A stretch of DNA of 45,145 nt from Coprobacillaceae bacterium UN01-12pH3A (GTDB taxonomy: Bacteria; Bacillota_I; Bacilli_A; Erysipelotrichales; Coprobacillaceae): assembly GCA_027676805.1 (NCBI GenBank), contig JAQENU010000016.1, positions 1 through 45,145 on the forward strand, in the 5' to 3' direction. This document shows, piece after piece, positions 1-7,660 of the stretch. Position 1 is the stretch's first letter. Each line of letters begins with the position of its first letter. Under the pieces are notes generated by a model. That model saw only the letters and a program-made list of their open reading frames with translations, had not been told where the DNA came from and searched no databases. The position numbers and the translations under genes are program-made.

Positions 1-75
1 AACATTCCTATATACTAGATAACTGTCAATTATCCTTTATTGACAAAGAAGAATCATTGAAGGGGAGGGGAGTAG

Positions 76-111
76 AAAATAAAAAAGCTTCTCACCGTTA
101 GGCAAGAAGCT
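76..111 (-). terminator. Intrinsic terminator of asnA
   Basis: On the minus strand AGCTTCT pairs with AGAAGCT across a 12-nt loop and is followed by TTTTTATTTT. It sits 9 bases after the asnA stop codon. Confidence 0.85.
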
Positions 112-119
112 ATCCTATA

Positions 120-1136
120 TTATAATAAATGAATATCATGTTCAGCACATAAGCGCATAGTTTCTTCATCCCATAAAGAAGCCTGTACTTCACCAATATG
201 GGCTTTTCTCAAAAAGAACATACATAAACGACTTTGACCGATCCCTCCGCCAATGCTTAACGGAAGAATATTATGAATCACATTTTGATGATAGGGGAGA
301 CTTAAACGCTCATTTTCACCTGCTTTTTCCAGCTGTTCTTTTAAGGCTTTATCATCTACGCGGATTCCCATACTTGAAATTTCTAAGGCATCCTCCAGCT
401 GAGTATTATAAACCAGTATATCTCCATTCAAAGACCAATCATCATAATCCGGAGCACGTCCATCGTGTTTTTCACCGGAGTTTAATCGATCACCAATTTG
501 TAAGATACAAACAGCTTTTTGTTCCTTCGTAATTGCTTTTTCTCTTTCTTTTGAAGTCAAATCAGGATAACGATCCTCTAATTCCTGAGAAGTAATAAAA
601 TAAATTTCATCCGGTAAAATAGATTCCCCCAGCTGCGGATAATGACGGATCATCAAAAACTCCACATCTAACAAAGCATTATAGATTTTAGAGACAATAG
701 CTTTAAAATATTCTAAATGACGATCTTCCGAAGAAATAACCATTTCCCAATCCCATTGATCGACATACATCGAATGAATATTATCCAGCTCTTCATCCTT
801 TCTAATCGCATTCATATCGGTATATAGCCCCGTGTGTCTCTCAAAACCATAACGATGCAAGGCATCTCTTTTCCATTTAGCCAGAGAATGAATAATCTCG
901 ATTTCATCATCATGATTTAATTCAAATGATTTAAAAGAAACAGGTTTTTCATTTCCACTTAAATTATCATTTAACCCAGTATTTTTCAATAAAAAGAGTG
1001 GTGCGGAAACACGGGTCAAACGCAGCTGTTCAGCTAATCTTCGTTCAAACGTGTCCTTAATCATCTTAATTGCCACTTCAGTCTCGATTAAGTTCAAATA
1101 TGCTTTATAGTTTTCTGGTACAATCATTTTACTCAT
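120..1136 (-). CDS. asnA: Aspartate--ammonia ligase AsnA
   Basis: Makes asparagine from aspartate, ammonia and ATP in the cytosol; this is the ammonia-dependent, class II aaRS-like enzyme, unrelated to glutamine-dependent AsnB. The 338-residue length is the usual size. The N-terminus (SKMIVPENYKAYLNLIETE) and the late segment SIGGGIGQSRLCMFFLRKAH, the ATP-site region, are typical of the family. The ATG follows a GGGGGAG ribosome binding site (1143-1149) and a good promoter. It is transcribed alone with its own terminator. The tRNA-Asn genes at 9.2-9.7 kb and aspA at 23 kb touch the same aspartate/asparagine/ammonia pool, although nothing links them physically. Confidence 0.96.
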   Translation of the reverse strand: MSKMIVPENYKAYLNLIETEVAIKMIKDTFERRLAEQLRLTRVSAPLFLLKNTGLNDNLSGNEKPVSFKSFELNHDDEIEIIHSLAKWKRDALHRYGFERHTGLYTDMNAIRKDEELDNIHSMYVDQWDWEMVISSEDRHLEYFKAIVSKIYNALLDVEFLMIRHYPQLGESILPDEIYFITSQELEDRYPDLTSKEREKAITKEQKAVCILQIGDRLNSGEKHDGRAPDYDDWSLNGDILVYNTQLEDALEISSMGIRVDDKALKEQLEKAGENERLSLPYHQNVIHNILPLSIGGGIGQSRLCMFFLRKAHIGEVQASLWDEETMRLCAEHDIHLL

Positions 1137-1162
1137 ACTATTCTCCCCCTGTATTTTTTACT

Positions 1163-1191
1163 ATTATAATCTATATATTGTGATTGGTCAA
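1163..1191 (-). promoter_or_regulatory. asnA promoter
   Basis: On the minus strand: TTGACC (1186-1191), 17-nt spacer, TATAAT (1163-1168). It is near consensus and about 27 bases upstream of the asnA start codon. Confidence 0.8.
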
Positions 1192-1308
1192 AATATAATG
1201 ATATTCTTTTATTTATATCGAAATTATTAGCCATGCATAAAGGTTAGAATGTACGCATATTCTTTTAATAAAGAACATTTTTATGTTCATGATAGGGGAG
1301 CATCTGGT

Positions 1309-1395
1309 ATGAAAACGATTTTTATTATTTTATTTATAATTTTATTGATCCTTATTAGAAACAAATTAATAAAAACTTATCGTCAGCATCGTTAA
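1309..1395 (+). CDS. 28-residue single-span membrane protein (putative)
   Basis: A short ORF beginning MKTIFIILFIILLILI and ending KTYRQHR. It is one hydrophobic helix of about 14 residues followed by a strongly basic tail, so it would insert with the tail inside. AGGGGAG lies 9 bases before the ATG. An inverted repeat, GAACAT-TTTT-ATGTTC (1274-1289), lies just upstream and could be an operator or a leader hairpin. The stop is followed at once by the terminator shared with ald, which would also end this transcript. I do not recognise the family. Small hydrophobic toxins, transporter-modulating peptides and plain small membrane proteins all look like this. The start site, spacing and terminator favour a real gene. 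Confidence 0.5.
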   Translation: MKTIFIILFIILLILIRNKLIKTYRQHR

Positions 1396-1408
1396 ATAGG
1401 TTCATAAG

Positions 1409-1437
1409 AAAAAATCTCTATTTCTAGAGATTTTTTT
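1409..1437. terminator. Bidirectional terminator between the 28-residue ORF and ald
   Basis: AAAAAATCTCTA pairs with TAGAGATTTTTT around the loop TTTC. There are T-runs on both strands, so it serves the plus-strand small ORF and minus-strand ald. Confidence 0.85.
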
Positions 1438-2545
1438 ATAGTAATTCTTTAGGATCGGTATAAGCCATTTCTAATGCATCACTGACACCTTTAAAAGTAA
1501 TTTTTCCTTTACATGTATTCAATCCTAGCAATAACCCAGCATCTTCCTTTAACGCTGCAATTCCTTTATTTGCCAGTTTAAGAATATAAGGCAGAGTAGC
1601 ATTTGACAACGCCATTGTTGAAGTTCTTGGGACTGCTCCCGGCATATTCGCTACAGAATAATGCATTACACCGAATTTTTCAAAGTAAGGATCATCATGT
1701 GTTGTTGTATGGTCCATCGTTTCAATGCAGCCACCTTGATCAATCGCAACATCAACAATCGCACTGCCTTTTTTCATTGTCTGTACCATATCTTCGGTGA
1801 TGATCTTAGGAGTTTTCGCTCCGGGAACAAGGACAGCGCCAATGACTAAATCTGCTGTTTTTAAAGCACGGCGCAGATTGTACTCGTTATTGTAAGCTGT
1901 ATGAATTGTACCTCCGGAAATATCATCGATATATCCCATACGGCTGGCATTAATATCAAAGACTGTAACGATTGCACCAAGTCCACATGCAATTTTAGCG
2001 GCATTAAGACCAACCGTACCGCCGCCAATGATGACTACTTCTGCTGGAAAAACTCCGGGAACTCCACCTAATAATAAGCCTCTTCCGTTGTTGTTTTTCT
2101 GGAGCATTGTTGCACCAACCTGAACGGCCATACGTCCGGCAACCTCACTCATCGGTGTCAATAACGGCAGTCCGCCATTAGTATCTCTAACTGTCTCATA
2201 AGCAATTGCTGTCGTTTTAGAGTCTAACAACGCCTGTGCAAAATCTGCATTATTGGCAATATGTAAATAAGTAAAGACCATCTGATCTTCACGCAGGTAA
2301 CGATATTCACTAGGTAAATATTCCTTTACTTTCACGATCAGGTCAGCTTCAGCAAATACTTCTTCTACTGAAACAATTTTTGCTCCAGCTTCTAAATATT
2401 CTTCATCTTCAAATCCGCTTCCAATTCCCGCTGTTGTTTCCACGTAAACATCATGTCCTGCTTTACATAATGCAAAAACACCCGCCGGGGTACAAGAAAC
2501 TCGATTCTCATTGTTTTTTATTTCTTTTGGGATTCCAATCTTCAT
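1436..2545 (-). CDS. ald: Alanine dehydrogenase
   Basis: NAD-dependent, reversible conversion of alanine to pyruvate plus ammonia. The 369-residue length is normal for the family. The N-terminus (MKIGIPKEIKNNENRVSCTP) holds the substrate-binding Arg/Lys region, FTYLHIA carries the catalytic His near residue 95, and VVIIGGGTVGLNAA near residue 170 is the Rossmann NAD-binding glycine motif, followed by TVFDIN with the acidic ribose-binding residue. The GSAIVDVAIDQGGC segment is diagnostic for Ald. The ATG is preceded by AAAGGAGTG. It is monocistronic, with its own promoter and terminator. In an anaerobe it may serve either alanine breakdown or ammonia fixation; the sequence does not decide. Confidence 0.97.
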   Translation of the reverse strand: MKIGIPKEIKNNENRVSCTPAGVFALCKAGHDVYVETTAGIGSGFEDEEYLEAGAKIVSVEEVFAEADLIVKVKEYLPSEYRYLREDQMVFTYLHIANNADFAQALLDSKTTAIAYETVRDTNGGLPLLTPMSEVAGRMAVQVGATMLQKNNNGRGLLLGGVPGVFPAEVVIIGGGTVGLNAAKIACGLGAIVTVFDINASRMGYIDDISGGTIHTAYNNEYNLRRALKTADLVIGAVLVPGAKTPKIITEDMVQTMKKGSAIVDVAIDQGGCIETMDHTTTHDDPYFEKFGVMHYSVANMPGAVPRTSTMALSNATLPYILKLANKGIAALKEDAGLLLGLNTCKGKITFKGVSDALEMAYTDPKELL

Positions 2546-2574
2546 AGTAGATCACACTCCTTTTGATAAGTGTA

Positions 2575-2604
2575 ATTATATCATTATTATAGGGATCATT
2601 TCAA
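2575..2604 (-). promoter_or_regulatory. ald promoter
   Basis: On the minus strand: TTGAAA (2599-2604), 18-nt spacer, TATAAT (2575-2580), about 30 bases upstream of the ald ATG. Confidence 0.75.
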
Positions 2605-2656
2605 CGAACCTTATCATTTTTTTATGATTAAAGGATTTATCTTCCAAAAAATTATG

Positions 2657-2672
2657 ATGAAAACGACTTCAT
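2657..2672 (+). promoter_or_regulatory. cre-like site upstream of the binding-protein/GGDEF-EAL operon
   Basis: ATGAAAACGACTTCAT fits the CcpA cre consensus WTGNAANCGNWNNCW with one mismatch (C for W). It lies about 40 bases upstream of the -35 element, where CcpA usually activates rather than represses. Tentative. Confidence 0.35.
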
Positions 2673-2710
2673 TTTCCTGCAATTATTCTGAGAGAGGATA
2701 GGAGAGTTCA

Positions 2711-2739
2711 TTGCTTCCGGCTAAATATTATGGTAAAAT
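2711..2739 (+). promoter_or_regulatory. Promoter of the SBP/GGDEF-EAL operon
   Basis: TTGCTT (2711-2716), 17-nt spacer, TAAAAT (2734-2739). It leaves a 5' leader of about 75 bases before the ATG. Confidence 0.55.
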
Positions 2740-2821
2740 TTAGTCAGAAACATAGGAAAAATTACGCATTATATAAGATAATATTTAATAAAAAACATAT
2801 AGAAATCATGAGGATCGCATT

Positions 2822-4114
2822 ATGAGAAGGAAACGTCTGTCTAAAATTATTTCAATTATTGTTGTGATATCTCTTTTAGGAATCAGTGGCTGCAGTGAAC
2901 GAAATTCTTATTCTTATGAAGTTCAAGATTCTGATGTTCACAATGCCGAGGTTAATCTTACTTTCTATGGATTTAAATATGAGCCATTAAATGTTCAGGC
3001 GATAGAAAAAGCACTTTATAATTATATGAATGAGCATGAAGAAATTTCAATCTCCTATGAGAGTATTAAAGGGGTCGCTTACTATGATATTTTAAACAAG
3101 CGTATCACTACACATAATGGCGACGATATTTTTATGGTCGATCAGGCAACCATCCTAGAGTATAAAAATAAAGATATATTAGCTGATTTATCGGATTTAT
3201 CGACTATCGATGATTTCAGCCCATTGGTTAAAAGCCAGATGGACATTGATGGTGAGTTAAATTATGTTCCGACATCGATCTCTGCATTTGGACTTTACTG
3301 CAATGAAGATTTATTAAAGGCACATAATCAAAAAATTCCTGCTAATTGGGCTGAGTTTAAAGAGGTATGTGACTACTTTGTACAGCAGGGAATCACACCA
3401 ATTGTAGCGAACAATGATATTTCTTTGAAAACAGTCGTTATTGCTAAAGGGATGTATTCTGTTTATCAGAGTGATAACAGTAAAGAAGAAATAGAAAAGT
3501 TTAATTCAGGAGAAAAAGATTTAGCTGAAGCATTGCGTCCTGGATTTGAACTCGTGGAAACAATGCTGCAAAGCGGCTATATTAATAAAGAAGAAGCACA
3601 GCACGTAGAAAAAACAAAGGACGATTTAGAAATTTTTGCGAAAGGGGAACAGCCATTCATGCTGACGGGGGCATGGGCGGCTCCGCGATTACGTGATTTA
3701 AATCCTGACTTTTCTTTTACCATCCAGCCTTATCCGATTATGGAAGACGGCTGTGCCATGGTGATTAATGTGGATACTAGAATTAGTGTTAATGCAAATA
3801 GTCCATATTTGAAAGAAGCAAAGAAATTTGTAGAATACTTAACACAAAAAGATGTGATGTGGGACTTTGTTAACAGTATGAGTTCATTTAGTCCGCTGGA
3901 AGATGAAAGAGCTTCGGAAGATGCAGCTATAAAGAGCTTGAGTCCTTATCTAACCAATGGAAGAAGTGTCTTAGGGGCTGATGATAATTTAGATTATCCG
4001 ATTTGGAATCTCACGCGTGCATGTATTGAAAAAATGCTGACAGGTCAATCCAGTGACGAAGTAGCTGCGTATTTGGATGGGCAAATAAAACAGTATAGAG
4101 AAGAGGCGTCATGA
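2822..4114 (+). CDS. Extracellular solute-binding lipoprotein (sugar type), orphan
   Basis: A lipid-anchored binding protein of the carbohydrate ABC-transporter class (SBP family 1/8 fold), 430 residues. The signal peptide has a basic start (MRRKRLSK), a hydrophobic core and lipobox ISGC, with Cys24 as the lipidated residue. Family features include NVQAIEKAL-type N-lobe helices, GDDIFMVDQ near residue 105, the hinge-region stretch YVPTSISAFGLYCNEDLL, and GEQPFMLTGAWAAPRLR near residue 275. The ATG follows GAGGAT. No permease or ATPase gene is nearby. Instead a GGDEF-EAL gene starts one base after its stop, so transport is unlikely to be its only job. I infer that it is the ligand sensor for that protein. 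Confidence 0.88.
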   Translation: MRRKRLSKIISIIVVISLLGISGCSERNSYSYEVQDSDVHNAEVNLTFYGFKYEPLNVQAIEKALYNYMNEHEEISISYESIKGVAYYDILNKRITTHNGDDIFMVDQATILEYKNKDILADLSDLSTIDDFSPLVKSQMDIDGELNYVPTSISAFGLYCNEDLLKAHNQKIPANWAEFKEVCDYFVQQGITPIVANNDISLKTVVIAKGMYSVYQSDNSKEEIEKFNSGEKDLAEALRPGFELVETMLQSGYINKEEAQHVEKTKDDLEIFAKGEQPFMLTGAWAAPRLRDLNPDFSFTIQPYPIMEDGCAMVINVDTRISVNANSPYLKEAKKFVEYLTQKDVMWDFVNSMSSFSPLEDERASEDAAIKSLSPYLTNGRSVLGADDNLDYPIWNLTRACIEKMLTGQSSDEVAAYLDGQIKQYREEAS

Positions 4115-4115
4115 T

Positions 4116-6326
4116 ATGAAGATGAAAACTAAATCCGTTTTTATTGTTTTATCTATTCTTTCTGCAATTGGAATATTAGCGGCCTCATTTATTTTCATTG
4201 ATGGTGTGAAATCATTGCTTTGGGAAAAATCGGTGACAGATATTTTAGAAGTGACAGAGCAGGGGAAACATGCATTAGATACGTTCATTGATAAGGATTA
4301 TGATACTCTTCATCTGTTTGCCAGTGAGTTAAGCGAGGTAGAATCTGCTGACAAGGATTCTATTCAGCGGATATTAAATATATTTGATGATGATACGACT
4401 TCTTTTTATTGTGTTAATTTAGATACAGGTGAATCGTATTCAGATAATATTGATATATCGGTAGTAGATGAAGAACGGCGTCAGGAATTTTTGGGAATGC
4501 AACCTAGCGGCATTAGAGAACCGTTTTATGATGGGTATACAGGAGTTCGTTCGATCGGGGTTTATGAACAGTTTACTTTTGCTGACGGGACTCATGGGTT
4601 GGTACAGAAAACAAGATCAGTGAAGTCTATTCGAGATCATTTCACTTTATCGTTTTATAATAATACCGGCTTTTCTTATATTATTAATTTAGATGGAGAT
4701 GTATTAATCCGTTCATTACATAAAAACAGTAACCGTACTATTCAGAATTTATTTGATATGATTAATATGGAGGGAAATAACGAAGCTCTTAGTTCTGACG
4801 TCAAAGAACAACTATCATTAAAACATTCCGGTGCGACCCAATTTTTCTATAAAGGTGAGGATTATATCTTTACCTATGTACCTATGGAGAATGGCGATAA
4901 CTGGTATGTTGTATCTATTATTCCAAGTCAAGTTGTGATGAAGCAGGCGAATACGATTATCGATCAAACAATGAGGCTATGTATTTTTATTATGATTTGT
5001 TTGGCTGTATTGGGCTATGTTTATCATCGAAACTCGGCAAAGCAAAAGAAAAAAATTGAGAAATTAGCTTTTTATGATCAACTGACAGGATTATATCGTT
5101 ATGAAAAGTTTTTGATTGACGGGGAATCCCGCTTAAGCAGCGGGGATATGGATATTGCGGTACTCTATATAGATATTCTCGGTTTTAAATTATTGAATGA
5201 TATTGAAGGATATAATTATGGAGATACAGTATTGAAATATATGGCAGATGTACTGCGCCAAATTTGCCATTCTAAAGATATTAGCTGCCGTATATCGGGA
5301 GATGATTTCTTGTTGATGATTGAGTATAAAAATAGAGAAGATATTCCAAAATTATGTCAAAGGATTATTAGTCAAGTAGAGAATGGTTTTGATCAGGAAA
5401 AGAAATTTAAAGTACGCATAGGGATATGTCTGGTTGAAGAGGCTAGAGAAACGAATATCAATGGAATTATTGATCGAGCGAAGATGGCACAGACGGGGGT
5501 CAAAGAAGATTCCAGTATCTCATATCAATTCTATAATAAAACAATGCGAGAAGCATTGCTGCGTGATGCACAGATGGAACAAAGTATGGTACAGGCTCTG
5601 GATAATGGTGAGTTTATTTATATGATTCAGCCTAAGTATTCATTAGACGGAACTAAAATTTTAGGTGGAGAGGCACTGGTTCGTTGGCAAAAACCCGATG
5701 GGCAGTTCATTAGTCCGGGTGAATTTATTCCGTTGTTTGAGCGTAATGGTTTTATTCGTCAGCTGGATGAATATGTATTCACGAAGGTGTGTGAGGATTT
5801 ACATAACCGTATTCAAAAGAAACAAAAGATTGTACCTATATCGGTCAATGTATCACGTGTTCATTTATATTCGGAAAACTTTGCAGAGCGCTATAACACA
5901 ATAAAAAATAAGTATGAAATTCCTGATAATCTGATTGAATTGGAGTTGACAGAAAGCATTCTTTTAGAGAATACTAAAGAAATATTCGGCATCCTGGAAC
6001 AGCTGAAAAAATATGGCTTCTTATGTTCTATTGATGATTTTGGTTCGGGCTATTCGTCTTTAAATACGTTAAAGGATCTGCCGGTTGACATTGTGAAATT
6101 AGATAAAGTATTCTTTGATCAAAGTGATCATCAGGATCGTAAAATTGTGATTCTAAAGAGTATGATCGACATGGCAAAACAACTTTATATGAAAGTAGTG
6201 GCAGAAGGCATAGAAGAGGATGAACAGCTGGAAATGCTGAAAAATACAGGCTGTGATATGGTTCAGGGATTTATCTACTCAAAACCATGTATTATTGATG
6301 ATTTTTATCAGCATCTCGAACAATAA
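4116..6326 (+). CDS. Membrane GGDEF-EAL protein (c-di-GMP metabolism)
   Basis: A 736-residue signalling protein. Membrane helix 1 spans about residues 6-28. An extracytoplasmic Cache-like sensor follows (about 30-285), then helix 2 (about 286-304), GGDEF (about 315-465) and EAL (about 485-735). The GGDEF site reads SGDDF (residues 394-398), so the first Gly and the catalytic Glu are changed and cyclase activity is doubtful. The EAL site looks complete: EAL at 519-521, NVS, ELTES, IDDFGSG, KLDK, VAEGIE and QGFIYSKP. The likely role is a c-di-GMP phosphodiesterase with a regulatory GGDEF domain. It starts one base after the upstream lipoprotein gene, so the two are almost surely co-transcribed and translationally coupled. 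The NspS-MbaA pair of Vibrio is a known precedent for a binding protein controlling a GGDEF-EAL partner. Confidence 0.93.
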   Translation: MKMKTKSVFIVLSILSAIGILAASFIFIDGVKSLLWEKSVTDILEVTEQGKHALDTFIDKDYDTLHLFASELSEVESADKDSIQRILNIFDDDTTSFYCVNLDTGESYSDNIDISVVDEERRQEFLGMQPSGIREPFYDGYTGVRSIGVYEQFTFADGTHGLVQKTRSVKSIRDHFTLSFYNNTGFSYIINLDGDVLIRSLHKNSNRTIQNLFDMINMEGNNEALSSDVKEQLSLKHSGATQFFYKGEDYIFTYVPMENGDNWYVVSIIPSQVVMKQANTIIDQTMRLCIFIMICLAVLGYVYHRNSAKQKKKIEKLAFYDQLTGLYRYEKFLIDGESRLSSGDMDIAVLYIDILGFKLLNDIEGYNYGDTVLKYMADVLRQICHSKDISCRISGDDFLLMIEYKNREDIPKLCQRIISQVENGFDQEKKFKVRIGICLVEEARETNINGIIDRAKMAQTGVKEDSSISYQFYNKTMREALLRDAQMEQSMVQALDNGEFIYMIQPKYSLDGTKILGGEALVRWQKPDGQFISPGEFIPLFERNGFIRQLDEYVFTKVCEDLHNRIQKKQKIVPISVNVSRVHLYSENFAERYNTIKNKYEIPDNLIELELTESILLENTKEIFGILEQLKKYGFLCSIDDFGSGYSSLNTLKDLPVDIVKLDKVFFDQSDHQDRKIVILKSMIDMAKQLYMKVVAEGIEEDEQLEMLKNTGCDMVQGFIYSKPCIIDDFYQHLEQ

Positions 6327-6332
6327 AACGCA

Positions 6333-6380
6333 AAAAAGCACCGAGTTTATTGGATATAACCAATAATTAAGGTGCTTTTT
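6333..6380 (+). terminator. Terminator after the GGDEF-EAL gene
   Basis: AAAAAGCACC pairs with GGTGCTTTTT. An inner stem TTATTGG/CCAATAA sits inside the loop. It lies 6 bases after the stop. Confidence 0.85.
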
Positions 6381-6419
6381 ATCTTATCTAAATGACCGAT
6401 CATCAGCTTGCTATAGTAT

Positions 6420-6473
6420 GAAAAAAACACAGGAAGAAATCGTCTATTGTCCCTTAGGCGTTTGTTCCTGTGT
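6420..6473 (-). terminator. Terminator of the trigger factor-like gene
   Basis: On the minus strand ACACAGGAA pairs with TTCCTGTGT across a long loop and is followed by a T-run. Confidence 0.75.
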
Positions 6474-6511
6474 AGTTAAACTGTATTTATTAAATTGTCT
6501 ATTAAAAATGA

Positions 6512-7462
6512 TTATTCGCTTACCTGCGCGCTTTGAAGCACTAACTGGCTTGCTTTCAAACGATTGAAGTCACGTTTTAAATCATCAGCTTGAATTCTTT
6601 CCAACACTTGTTCTTTTGTCATTTGATTTTGCTGAGCAATCATTTCAATTTGCTGATCTACTTCTTCATCTGTTGTAGAAATATTTTCAACACGAACGAT
6701 TTCATCAATAATTAATTCAAATTTAGCTTGTTGTTTTGCTGATGGCTCTAATTGTTGTTTCAGAGTTTCATCTGTCATTCCCATCATCTGCAGATATTGT
6801 TCTAACTGCATGCCTTGCTGAGCTAAATCCATTTTAATATGCTGGATGTGCTGATCCATTGCTTTTTGTGTATCTTCTTCACTGACATCAACATCGCTTC
6901 CCTGAATTAATTGATCGAAAATAGTGTTTTCTACATTCGTTCTATAAGCTTGATCATGCTGAGCTTGGATATGGGCTTTCATTTGGTTTTTCAGATCTTC
7001 AACAGTGTTTGTTTCAGGAATATTTAAAGAAGTGACAAATTCATCGTTCAATTCAGCTTCCTGTTTGTTTTCAATTTTATGCAGCTTTACTTTAAATACA
7101 ACATCTGCTCCGGCTAAATCCGCCATGCCATAATTTTCCGGGAAAGTTAAGTTTAAATCTCTTGTTTCTCCCTTTTTCATACCGATTAATTGTTCCTCAA
7201 AACCTGGAATAAACTGACCAGATCCGATTTCTAACTGATGTCCTTCTGCTTTTCCGCCATCGAATGCGACACCGTCTTTGAATCCTTCAAAATCAATCGT
7301 TGTCATATCACCATGAGCAACTTCACCATCTTTTTCTACGAAAGTAGGACTTTGTGCTACCATCGCTTGAATTTGTTGATTGACTTCTTCTTCTGTTACT
7401 GCTTGTTTTTCAATTTTAACTTCGATTCCTTTATATTGTGCTAATTTATTTACTTTTCCCAT
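6512..7462 (-). CDS. Trigger factor-like peptidyl-prolyl isomerase lacking the ribosome-binding domain
   Basis: A chaperone of the trigger factor family, 316 residues against about 430 for the full protein. An FKBP-type PPIase domain spans about residues 40-130 (GDMTTIDFEGFKDGVAFDGG, IPGFEEQLIGMKKGE, FPENYG). The helical C-terminal substrate-binding domain follows (about 140-310). The N-terminal ribosome-docking domain with its GFRxGxxP signature is absent. The ATG at 7462 follows AAAGGAAC, and no in-frame coding continues upstream, so the domain is missing by design and not by frameshift. It would act as a free cytosolic chaperone/isomerase. A full-length tig elsewhere in the genome would make this a paralogue. 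It is monocistronic, with a candidate promoter (TTCTTA-N17-TACAAT, -10 at 7495-7500). Confidence 0.88.
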   Translation of the reverse strand: MGKVNKLAQYKGIEVKIEKQAVTEEEVNQQIQAMVAQSPTFVEKDGEVAHGDMTTIDFEGFKDGVAFDGGKAEGHQLEIGSGQFIPGFEEQLIGMKKGETRDLNLTFPENYGMADLAGADVVFKVKLHKIENKQEAELNDEFVTSLNIPETNTVEDLKNQMKAHIQAQHDQAYRTNVENTIFDQLIQGSDVDVSEEDTQKAMDQHIQHIKMDLAQQGMQLEQYLQMMGMTDETLKQQLEPSAKQQAKFELIIDEIVRVENISTTDEEVDQQIEMIAQQNQMTKEQVLERIQADDLKRDFNRLKASQLVLQSAQVSE

Positions 7463-7548
7463 TATTCTGTTCCTTTCAATTTCGTTATGTGCCTATTGTA
7501 CCATATTGTAGGATATATAAGAATATTTTGTTGCTAAAAATAAAAAAT

Positions 7549-7576
7549 ATTCAACTTTAGGAGATTAAAGTTGAAT
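7549..7576. repeat. Perfect 11-bp inverted repeat between the trigger factor-like gene and rsmH
   Basis: ATTCAACTTTA and TAAAGTTGAAT flank a 6-nt loop GGAGAT. On the minus strand ATTTTTTATTTTT follows, so it has the form of an intrinsic terminator, yet no minus-strand gene lies upstream of it. It lies upstream of the rsmH promoter. Confidence 0.7.
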
Positions 7577-7593
7577 AGCGGGCAACATTTAGA

Positions 7594-7623
7594 TAGACAT
7601 AAAACATGGCTTGATGATATTAT
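7594..7623 (+). promoter_or_regulatory. rsmH promoter
   Basis: TAGACA (7594-7599), 18-nt spacer, TATTAT (7618-7623). Transcription would start near 7630, which supports the rsmH start at 7661 and excludes the upstream TTG. Confidence 0.55.
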
Positions 7624-7660
7624 AGATATTAATGTGAATGAAAGAAAAGGGGGAATGTTC

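Noticed and set aside
7571..7660. TTG start extending RsmH by 30 residues
   Set aside because: It has an AGGAGA, but it sits in a hairpin and upstream of the best promoter; ATG 7661 has better spacing and fits the family.
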